64,000 nt of DNA, taken from Paenibacillus mesophilus (GTDB taxonomy: Bacteria > Bacillota > Bacilli > Paenibacillales > NBRC-103111). A program made the translations under genes and the position numbers. Location: positions 496,001 through 560,000 of the forward strand of contig NZ_VCRA01000003.1 of assembly GCF_005938385.1 (NCBI RefSeq). The letters run 5' to 3'. A model generated the notes under the pieces. The model had not been told where the DNA came from, ran no database searches, and saw only the letters and a list, made by a program, of their open reading frames with translations. The number at the start of each line of letters is the position of its first letter. The stretch's first letter is position 1. This document shows positions 35,109 through 43,000 of this stretch, one piece after another.

Positions 35109-35228
35109 GTTGACTCCTCCTCATATTGTCCCCGGCCAGCGACACGCGGGGACCCCCAATAATAATGGCAATCCATCGATTTCAACCATTCGTCGGGTCA
35201 TGACAAGATGCGTCTCTTTCCTTATTAG

Positions 35229-35325
35229 GAACTTTGACGGAATAACGTACCTGCTCTTGAGAACCGGTACTTGCCGGTCTACAACCCCTCCGGTCGTCAG
35301 TCAGGCGATAATTCCGTCAAAGTTC
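35229..35325. repeat. 97-bp element with perfect 15-bp inverted ends
   Basis: GAACTTTGACGGAAT (35229-35243) and ATTCCGTCAAAGTTC (35311-35325) are exact inverted repeats enclosing 67 bp that contains a further GACCGG/CCGGTC-like symmetry. It lies in the 437-bp gap between divergent genes. Attag/attat flanks do not give a clean target duplication. It may be a tiny non-autonomous mobile element or a large regulatory stem. Confidence 0.65.
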
Positions 35326-35467
35326 ATTATAGAAAAGAGGATGTGAATTCGGAGTGAAATCGCTGTTTGCATCAAACATTTAAATGTTTCTTTTAAACAT
35401 ATTATCACGGATTTCGACATTGTACCATGGAAATTTTAAACGTCGCACCGTATGCAATTTTGTATTT

Positions 35468-35492
35468 GTATCGGAATCCGATACACTATAAG
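35468..35492 (+). promoter_or_regulatory. 17-bp palindromic operator overlapping the AraC gene promoter
   Basis: GTATCGGAATCCGATAC (35468-35484) is a perfect palindrome with one central base. It is followed at once by a -10-like TATAAG (35487-35492), and TTGTAT at 35466-35471 could act as -35. The overlap suggests repression or autoregulation of the AraC gene at 35546. Confidence 0.5.
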
Positions 35493-35545
35493 ATAGAGTC
35501 AAGAGCGATGTCGGGATATCCGAGTCCCAAAGGAGAAGATTCATC

Positions 35546-36466
35546 TTGACATACGAGAAATTCGAACTGCGCGAGGAATTGAAGATCCGCAAGCTGATCA
35601 CGTTTTTTTACAGGGAGATGCCCCAGGACTACTTCTTCGCGGGAGAGCGGCACGACTTCTGGGAAATCGTGTATGTGGATAAAGGGGAATGGGACGTTAC
35701 CGTCGACGGGGCACCGTTCCATCTGGAGCAGGGCGATCTCGTGTTCTACGGTCCGAACGAATTCCACCGCGGAGGTGCGGCGCAGAAATCGTCGCCGAAC
35801 GTTATCATTCTTACGTTCGAATGCGACTCTCCGGCGATGGAATATTTTGCGGACAATCGCGTCTTCCGTCTCGACGAGAAAGAACGCGGCATTTTTTCCA
35901 GCCTCGTGAAAGCCGGACTCGAATCTTTCGATCCACCGATCGATTCCCCGAAGATGCGCAAGCTGATCCGCCGTGAAGGATCGCCCTTCGGCAGCGAGCA
36001 ATTGATCCGCAATCATCTGGAGAACATGCTGATCCATTTCATCCGCCGCAAGCATGTCCCGGTAGCGCCAGAGAAGCCCGTATCCGCGGTGAAGGAAAAC
36101 AAAGACCATGTGATCGCCTCCGACGTGATCGAATATTTGAAGGCGAATATGGCGGAGGATTTGACAGTGGACGAGTTGTGCCGCCGGTTTCAGGTCAGCA
36201 GGACGCTTCTTAAGACGGCGTTCAAGCAGCAGACGGGGCAAGGCGTGCTGGAAGCCTTCAATCATATGAAAATCGAAAGAGCGAAGGTGCTGATCCGCGA
36301 GGAACGGCTTAATTATACCGAGATCGCCGAAATGCTCGGCTACAGCAGCATCCATTATTTCTCCAGACAATTCAAGAAGCTGACGAACATGACCCCGACG
36401 GAATATGCGCGGACAGTGAAGCTAAGGGCGATCGACGACCAGTCCGGCTGCTGGGATTTGTTTTGA
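35546..36466 (+). CDS. AraC-family transcriptional regulator with N-terminal cupin
   Basis: The 306-aa protein has a cupin (about 25-150, RHDFWEIVYVDKGEW; GPNEFHRGG) and two AraC HTH motifs (about 200-295, LTVDELCRRFQVSRTLLK; SSIHYFSRQFKKLTNMTP). TTG 35546 follows AAAGGAGA. It is divergent from the two Gfo/Idh oxidoreductases, which it probably regulates in response to a sugar. It is a close paralogue of the AraC protein at 14249, sharing the cupin and HTH motif text. Confidence 0.92.
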   Translation: MTYEKFELREELKIRKLITFFYREMPQDYFFAGERHDFWEIVYVDKGEWDVTVDGAPFHLEQGDLVFYGPNEFHRGGAAQKSSPNVIILTFECDSPAMEYFADNRVFRLDEKERGIFSSLVKAGLESFDPPIDSPKMRKLIRREGSPFGSEQLIRNHLENMLIHFIRRKHVPVAPEKPVSAVKENKDHVIASDVIEYLKANMAEDLTVDELCRRFQVSRTLLKTAFKQQTGQGVLEAFNHMKIERAKVLIREERLNYTEIAEMLGYSSIHYFSRQFKKLTNMTPTEYARTVKLRAIDDQSGCWDLF

Positions 36467-36472
36467 CGCCGG

Positions 36473-36502
36473 TTGACCCGACGCGACACGAAACGATATA
36501 AT
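36473..36502 (+). promoter_or_regulatory. Sigma-A promoter of the riboswitch-lipoprotein unit
   Basis: TTGACC (36473-36478), an 18-bp spacer and TATAAT (36497-36502) start 7 bp after the AraC stop. Transcription would begin near 36509 and give a leader of about 170 nt. Confidence 0.75.
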
Positions 36503-36530
36503 GGATCCAGCAGCAATGACAGGCAATTGT

Positions 36531-36650
36531 TAAAGGGGAGTAGCCGACACGGCAAAGTCGTCATTACGGAAGCTTCGCGCTTCCCGGCTTTGCCGGCAGC
36601 GGAACGTTGCAGGCGAGACCTTTACCCGCACATGGGTAGAGGTCTCGTTT
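36531..36650 (+). ncRNA. yybP-ykoY family (Mn2+) riboswitch with overlapping terminator
   Basis: The leader carries the family landmarks: AAAGGGGAGTAG (36532-36543), GTCGTCATTACG (36558-36569) and GCGAGACCTTTACC (36613-36626). P1 would pair TAAAGG (36531-36536) with CCTTTA (36619-36624). The same 3' strand, CGAGACCTTTACCC, pairs over 14 positions with GGGTAGAGGTCTCG (36634-36647), followed by TTTTTTTT. Metal-stabilised P1 and the terminator are therefore mutually exclusive, the ON-switch arrangement known for Mn2+ riboswitches. Recognition is from memory of the consensus, not a covariance search. Confidence 0.85.
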
Positions 36651-36677
36651 TTTTTGATCATAAGGAGGGATTCTATC

Positions 36678-37133
36678 ATGAGAAGAAGAACGTTAGGCTT
36701 GGTGCTCGCGATCGTCCTTGCTTGGACCGCTCTATCCGGGTGCGGGCTGTTGAACGACATTAACGAAACGGCAAAGTATGTAAACGACGCGGCCGCATAC
36801 GTCAATAACGTCACTTCCTTCGCGGCGAGCACCGCAGCGCTGGCGCAGCAAGCCGCTTTGAATGAAGCTGCCCGCGAGCAGCTGCGGCAAAAGCTGGAGA
36901 CGATGAAGGCGTCCATCGCCGAGTTCAATAAAAAAGAGCCGCCGGAAATCGCCGAAGCGATTCACAAGCAGCTCCTCTCTTACAACGAGACGCTTCAGCA
37001 GAAGCTGAACGCGTATTCCGAGCAAATCCGCAGCGGCAATTGGAACGAGTCGCTCTGGAACGGCTCCGGCATCGCCGAAGCCGTCGCCCCGATCACGGCG
37101 CTGCTGGACAAAATCAAGAGCCTGAACCCGTAG
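36678..37133 (+). CDS. Small lipoprotein (DUF6376-like) under riboswitch control
   Basis: The 151-aa protein has a signal peptide with lipobox ALSGC followed by GLLNDINETAKYVNDAA, then a mostly helical Ala/Gln-rich body with coiled-coil character (about 45-130). It resembles the Bacillales lipoprotein family I know as DUF6376, of unknown function. ATG 36678 follows AAGGAGGG. It is the only gene directly behind the Mn2+ riboswitch, suggesting a link with manganese stress or efflux. Its last 20 bp overlap the 3' end of the convergent Nudix gene. Confidence 0.85.
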   Translation: MRRRTLGLVLAIVLAWTALSGCGLLNDINETAKYVNDAAAYVNNVTSFAASTAALAQQAALNEAAREQLRQKLETMKASIAEFNKKEPPEIAEAIHKQLLSYNETLQQKLNAYSEQIRSGNWNESLWNGSGIAEAVAPITALLDKIKSLNP

Positions 37134-37692
37134 GAACTTTGAACAGACCCGCATTTTTCAGCGGCAGGTCGTTGCTCTCATCTTTCTCGAGGCCGCCGTT
37201 TTGACCGTTCAGCGCGATATTGACGAGCCATTTCGTGAACGGTGCGACATTCATCGCCGCCATTTCTTCGAGACTGAAGAAACCGGCCGCATCCACTTCG
37301 TAATTGTCGGGGGCAGGCTCCCCGCTCACATACTCCATTTCAAAGGCCACGTACACGTTATGGATGTCGCGCGGCTGGTCGCGCAGAGCCAAAATCCCGA
37401 CCGCCCGGCTTTCGACCCCGGCCTCCTCCAGCACTTCCCGCTCGATCGTCTTCTGGATCGGCTCATGCTGCTCGATATAGCCGCCCGGATTCGTCCAGTA
37501 CCCTTTGCCGGGGTCCTGGGCTCTCCGGACGAGCAGCACTTTCCCGTCCTTCTTCAGCAGCGCGCCTACCCCGATACTGTAAGAGCCCCAATGCACGAAC
37601 GGGCAGGCGGGACAAGCGATCCGGTCATGGCCGTCGATCGCCCTCGTTTCCAGCTTCGTTCCGCAGCTTGAACAATATTGCACGGTTGACAT
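37114..37692 (-). CDS. Nudix hydrolase with N-terminal zinc ribbon
   Basis: The 192-aa protein starts with a zinc ribbon (CSSC at about 7 and CPAC at about 28) like that of NADH pyrophosphatases, then a Nudix domain with box residues GGYIE...REVLEEAGV at about 70-92. It should hydrolyse a nucleoside diphosphate linked to another moiety. ATG 37692 is seven bases after AAGGAG and preferred to the ATG two codons earlier. Its 3' end overlaps the convergent lipoprotein gene by 20 bp. Confidence 0.9.
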   Translation of the reverse strand: MSTVQYCSSCGTKLETRAIDGHDRIACPACPFVHWGSYSIGVGALLKKDGKVLLVRRAQDPGKGYWTNPGGYIEQHEPIQKTIEREVLEEAGVESRAVGILALRDQPRDIHNVYVAFEMEYVSGEPAPDNYEVDAAGFFSLEEMAAMNVAPFTKWLVNIALNGQNGGLEKDESNDLPLKNAGLFKVPTGSGS

Positions 37693-37844
37693 AACCATTC
37701 TCCTTCAAATTGGATAATTGCACACCAACCATTGTAAAACCGCAGGACGCATCTTGTAAACAAACATTCGCATCCGCCGAACATGAAGTATAATAGACGG
37801 GAATGGATCGTACCGCACGGTGCGGTCTTTACGAAGGAGCGGAG

Positions 37845-38741
37845 TTGAAACGATTGGATATGCCAGGAATGGATCTGGACCGGTTATCCCCGTATATACG
37901 CGTAGCGTTGGACCATTATCTAGCCCCGGGCTGGGTTATACGCGAACGGGTTTTATTCGATTACGAGCTGTTATATGTCAAGGAGGGCCGGCTCAAGGTG
38001 AAGCTGGCCGACGGCGAATACGAAGGAACGCCGGGCGACTTGTTCCTGTTCAAGCCCGGGCAGCGTCACGAGCTGACCGTAGTTGGAAACGAACCCGTTC
38101 GTCAGCCTCACGTCCATTTCGACCTGATGTACAAGCCGGACAGTCCGGATGTCAAAGTTTCGTTCAAGCCGATCGAAGAAATGAGTCCGCATGAAGTTTC
38201 CTTGATCCGCGACGATGTGTGCTCCGCGCCGCCGTTCGATTTGCCGACACGGTTCCGGCTACGCAACCCGCTCGTCCTCGACAGCATGCTGCTCGACCTG
38301 ATCCGCGATTACAGGCTTAGCCTTCCGTACGCCCAGACCGCCGCCAAAGGAGCGTTTCTGCGGTTGTGGGTTTATTTGCTGCGCGAGCATGCCTGGAACA
38401 AAAATGCGCAGCTCCATTCGAATTGGGAACGGCTTACGAAGGTGAAGCAATTTATCGATCATCGCCCGGAGCAGGACGTAACCGTGGAGATGCTCGCGGA
38501 AATGGCCGGTCTGAGCCCCTTCTATTTCCTGCGCACGTTCACGCAAGCATTCGGCCAGTCTCCGGTCAAATACCATCAGACGGTACGTATCGGCAAAGCC
38601 CGGGAGATGATCCAGTTCACCTCGCTCCCTTTAACCGAAATTGCCGAGCGGATCGGCTTTCACAGCATCCATGCCTTCAGCCGGGCGTTCAAGCGGATCG
38701 ACGGCGTCGCCCCTTCATTCTATCGCGGCAAAAACAAATGA
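37845..38741 (+). CDS. AraC-family transcriptional regulator
   Basis: The 298-aa protein has an N-terminal cupin (about 20-100, YELLYVKEGRLKVKL; FKPGQRHEL) and a C-terminal double HTH (about 200-292, VTVEMLAEMAGLSPFYFLRTF; HSIHAFSRAFKRIDG). TTG 37845 lies five bases after AAGGAG. An earlier ATG at 37803 lies only nine bases after a TATAAT box (37789-37794) and would be almost leaderless. It is adjacent to and convergent with the GH172-like gene, which may be its target. Confidence 0.9.
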   Translation: MKRLDMPGMDLDRLSPYIRVALDHYLAPGWVIRERVLFDYELLYVKEGRLKVKLADGEYEGTPGDLFLFKPGQRHELTVVGNEPVRQPHVHFDLMYKPDSPDVKVSFKPIEEMSPHEVSLIRDDVCSAPPFDLPTRFRLRNPLVLDSMLLDLIRDYRLSLPYAQTAAKGAFLRLWVYLLREHAWNKNAQLHSNWERLTKVKQFIDHRPEQDVTVEMLAEMAGLSPFYFLRTFTQAFGQSPVKYHQTVRIGKAREMIQFTSLPLTEIAERIGFHSIHAFSRAFKRIDGVAPSFYRGKNK

Positions 38742-38790
38742 CGCGCCTGTCCGGGCTTCGGACCGACGCGTCGTTGCAATTACTAACAGA

Positions 38791-39873
38791 TCAAATCACT
38801 TCAAGATCATCGTTCCCGGGCAAAGGAGCAAACGGCGCGTGCGGCTCCGACTGATACCAGAAAGCGGTCGAAGCGATATCGTCTTGCAGAGGCAAATAAC
38901 GCCCTCCGGACCGCCAGCCGAGCGCCTGGATCGTGACGCGCAAATCGCTTTCGAAGCGGATCGGGTCCATGACGTGCCAGCGGTACATGCCGAACCGCTG
39001 CTGGCTGCGGTACAGTCCGTCCGGCTTCAACACCTGGTGCATCCCGAGAAACGGTGTGGAATACGTGCCGTATTCGCCCTTAGGCTGCTCCCAGTTCCAA
39101 GCTCCCCCGAAATAATCCTCCGTCCCGGTCCCGCACAGCGTCGGATATTCGTCGTCCCCGTCCATGTAAAACTTGATTTCCCCTTCGCCGAACCAGCCGC
39201 TGCTGTTCGACTGCCAAGCGAGATAGGTGCCGACATAGTGGCCGTGTCCTTTTACGCCGTCAAGCAAAGTATGGACCTCTTTGTACGGAAGCGGGTTGCT
39301 GCGGCGCCATTGCGCGTGGAAGTAAGCGGCATCGTCCGGCACGTCGGTCAATGTATAGTCGATTTGGAAATATAGAACGGCATCTTTGTCGGTGAGATTT
39401 TCCACCGTAATTTTCGCCGATTTTCGGAACGGCATTTCCCAATAGCTGTTCATTCCCCCTGCCGGATTGACCGCTACGGGCATCGAGTTGACGTTCGTCC
39501 GCTCGCACCAGCCGTTGCAGAAAAAGTCGCCGATCGGAACTTCCACGGAAGGATGCTCCTCCCCGTCCCAATACATCCGCAATATTAAACTACGCCACAG
39601 CGTCGGAAAACAAGTGAGCCAAATATGCTGAATCGCGCCGGATTCGCCGATGTCCGCGAGTGTAAACGTCGAGTTCGCCGGGATATGGACCGACGGGGAC
39701 ACCTTCCACCCTTGTCCCAAATCGCGCGAGGCTCCTTTGCCCGTTCCTTCCGTCGCCATGCCGGCTTTGCCTTTCTCTCCCGTCCAATTTTCCGCGCTGA
39801 TCGATCTCGTCTTCGCCCGCGACAGACGGGACAACTGCCCGAGTCCCATGCCGAGCCCGTTAAACGGCTGCAT
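38791..39873 (-). CDS. GH172 / DUF2961 family protein (furanosidase-like)
   Basis: The 360-aa protein matches the DUF2961 double-jelly-roll family (SAENWTGEKGKAGMA near the start; GEGEIKFYMDGDDEYPTLCGTGTEDYFGGA around 230). Characterised members, classed as GH172, act on alpha-fructofuranosides, difructose anhydride or D-arabinofuranosides. No signal peptide is evident, so it is probably cytoplasmic. ATG 39873 follows GAAGGAGGAA. The start with 14 more codons has no ribosome binding site. Confidence 0.85.
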   Translation of the reverse strand: MQPFNGLGMGLGQLSRLSRAKTRSISAENWTGEKGKAGMATEGTGKGASRDLGQGWKVSPSVHIPANSTFTLADIGESGAIQHIWLTCFPTLWRSLILRMYWDGEEHPSVEVPIGDFFCNGWCERTNVNSMPVAVNPAGGMNSYWEMPFRKSAKITVENLTDKDAVLYFQIDYTLTDVPDDAAYFHAQWRRSNPLPYKEVHTLLDGVKGHGHYVGTYLAWQSNSSGWFGEGEIKFYMDGDDEYPTLCGTGTEDYFGGAWNWEQPKGEYGTYSTPFLGMHQVLKPDGLYRSQQRFGMYRWHVMDPIRFESDLRVTIQALGWRSGGRYLPLQDDIASTAFWYQSEPHAPFAPLPGNDDLEVI

Positions 39874-39992
39874 TCGAATTCCTCCTTCAAGATGCGGATG
39901 TTCGTCCGCCTTCATTGTACCGGATTTAAGTCCGGGTTGGATTTAGCGCGGATTGGCGACTTGTTAACCGAAATTGCTGTGATGGAATAGAG

Positions 39993-40047
39993 AGAAAAAA
40001 AGGTTATCCTTCAAATCGTTTTTTGCAAACGATCGAGGATAACCTTT
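39993..40047. terminator. Terminator of the S-layer protein gene
   Basis: AAAGGTTATCCT and AGGATAACCTTT pair perfectly, enclosing a second AAATCGTT/AACGAT stem. The minus strand continues with TTTTTTTCTCTC. It lies 17 bp beyond the stop at 40064. Confidence 0.85.
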
Positions 40048-40063
40048 ACTTCAGTGATGCGGA

Positions 40064-43000
40064 CTAAATCAATTCCGATTTTTGCAGCAGCCTTTCAACG
40101 ATGACGGCAATCTCCGCTCTTGTCATGTTCCCTTTCGGCGCAAGCTCCGTGCCGGTTCTTCCGGAGACGATGGCTGCTTGCACACATTCGGCAATGGCGC
40201 TCTTCGCCCATCCGGCAGCCTCGTTTGCGTCGGCAAACGAACTCAGCACGTTTCCTGCCGCTTTGGAAGGAAGCTTTGCCGTAAGTCCGGTGATCGTCAT
40301 GGCCCTCGCTATGATCGTCATCGCCTGTTCCCGGGTGATCATATCCATTGGACGGAAGCTTCCGTCTTCAAATCCGTCGATCAAATTGTACGCATAGGCC
40401 GTTTGGACAGCGCTGCCGTACCAATCCGTTGCCTTCACATCCGCGAATGAAGCGGCACCGCTCGCCAGCTTCAACCCCAATCCCCGGGTGATAATTGCTG
40501 CGAATTCGGCGCGAGTAACGGGTTGATCGGGATTAAACAGATCGTTGCCGATTCCGCCGACAACCATTCTCGAGCCCATGTTGTTCACGGCTTCCTTCGC
40601 CCAGTGGCCGGCGGTGTCCTTGAACTCGCGCGGATGCCAGACGATGGAATACGTGCTGTTCGTCAAGCTGTTCACTCTGGCATAGTATTTGCCGTCTATG
40701 ACGATAATCTTGGTCGGTACGTGGCGAACTGTTCCATCCGGCTCGATGACGACTCCCGTTGTAATTTTAGCAGGATCTACGCCGTCCGGTATGGCTACGG
40801 TTCTTTCTACATAGGCGTTAAACCGGGATATTTCAATCGTCTTATCGCCATATATTCCCCTGACTGTAAAGTTGACGGGCGGGACAACAAGCGTAAATCC
40901 GCCGGCGCTCGCAGCGTTTTCTACGACCTTGACCGTTTCCGCCGCAGGTGCGGCGATTTCGATTTGCACTTTAATGTCCTGAAGCGCCACTATACCGCCC
41001 AATTGGTCCAATATCGCATTCATGTTGATTTGCTCTGCCGGCAGCTTGTAGGAAGCCTTTTCCGTTCTGAGCTCTACGACCGCCTGTTTTTGTTCCATAT
41101 TTTTGACCATCTGGCCGTTCAGCTCTCCGATGACAACATCGGATTTCGTATTGACCGGAATGGTAATAATCGAGCCTTGGCCTTCTGCGGCAAGTCTGTC
41201 TTCAAGCTTCTTGGGATCGACGGAAATAGTCGTGACCGTCCGATCGTTCACTTGAGTCGTCGTTGCCGTGCCCGCATTCTCCGCCCTGCCGTTAACAAGC
41301 ACTTCAATGCCGGTATTCGCAGGCGGTGCGGAAGTACTGCTTCCGAAGTCGGACGGAGCCCTAGGGACGACGACATTGGACTCGGCGGATGGCGCACCGG
41401 CTCCTACGCTATTAATCGCTTTTACCGTGAACGTATAGGCTGTTCCATTCCACAAGCCTGTTACCGTAATCGGACTTGTTGTTCCCGTTGCCGTTATATC
41501 TCCTGTCGAAGCCGTGACCACATAGCCTGTGATGGCGCTCCCCCCATTATCCGAAGGAGCCGTAAAACTAACGGTAGCCTGCCTGTTCCCCGCTGTTGCG
41601 GTCACATCTGTCGGGGCGGCCGGAATCGTCTTCGGCATTGCGCTTACTTGGTTGGAGGCCGGACCGTATACCGAATCGTTCACGGACTTCACGACGAAAT
41701 AGTACGTAGTACCATTGGTCAAACCTGTCACCGTATAGCTGTACACCGACCCGCTGACGGTTGCGGCTTCGGTCCCATAGGTCCCGGCCGTCACGCTTTG
41801 AAATACGGTGTAGTGTGTCGAACCGTTTACCGGGCTCCAGGTAAGCGTTACTTGGGCATTACCCTCTACGGGCAACTGTAAAACCGGCGCTCCGGGGATA
41901 ACCGGCGTCGGCGTCGTATCGACGATTGCAATCGACAACGTCTGCGGTGCTCCCGCGCTGAATACGAACGTCAAGTTCGCCATACCAACGGTCTGCTTCG
42001 CCAAGTATTCTTTCTTAATCGTCACCGTATTGCCGCTTACCGTATAGTCGGTTCCAACTACTAGCGATTGCAATCCGTTGACGATGCCGCTCAGCGTATT
42101 GCCGTTAAGTGCCAGCGTTGTCGCCACGTCCGCCTGCGCTGAAGTCTTCTTGTCAAAGCTCGCGCTCGTAGGCGAGATTGTGCTATTCAGCGGCGTCGTA
42201 TCAACGATGACGATCGACAACGTCTGCGGTGCTCCCGCGCTGAATACGAACGTCAAGTTCGTCGTTCCGACCCACTGCTGTGCCAAGTATTCTTTCTTAA
42301 TCGTCACCGTGTTGCCGCTCACCATATAATCGGTTCCGGCTACTAGCGATTGTAAACCGTTGACAATGCCGCTCAGCGTATTGCCGTTCGTTGTCAGCGT
42401 TGTCGTCACGTCCGCTTGCGCTGAAGTCTTCTTATCGAAGCTCGCGTTCGTAGGCGAGATTGCGCTGTTCTGTGGCGTCGTATCGACGATGCCGATCGAC
42501 AACGTCTGCGGTGCTCCCGCGCTGAATACGAACGTCAAGTTCGTCGTTCCGACCAACTGCTGTGCCAAGTATTCTTTCTTGATCGTCACCGTGTTGCCGC
42601 TGACCGTATAATCGGTTCCGGCTACTAGCGATTGTAACCCGTTGACAATGCCGCTCAGCGTATTGCCGTTAAGTGTCAGCGTTGTCGTCACGTCCGCTTG
42701 TGCCGACGTTTTTTTATCGAAGCTCGCGTTCGTAGGCGAGATTGTGCTATTCAGCGGCGTCGTATCGGAGATCGCAATCGACAACGTCTGCGGTGCTCCC
42801 GCGCTGAATACGAACGTCAAGTTCGCCACTCCAACGGCTTGCTGCGCCAAGTATTCCTTCTTGATTGTTACCGTATTCCCGCTTATCGAGTAGTCGGTTC
42901 CGGATATTAGCGATGTCAAACCGTAGACGATACCGGTCACCGTATTGCCGTTAAGTGTCAGCGTTGTCGTCACATCCGCTTGCGCTGAAGTCTTCTTGTC

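Noticed and set aside
37803..37844. Earlier ATG for the AraC gene at 37845
   Set aside because: It lies nine bases after a TATAAT box and lacks a ribosome binding site, while TTG 37845 has AAGGAG at five bases.
40523..41881. Long plus-strand frame of 452 codons
   Set aside because: It mirrors the S-layer gene; composition is Arg/Cys/Tyr-rich without domains, typical of an antisense shadow.
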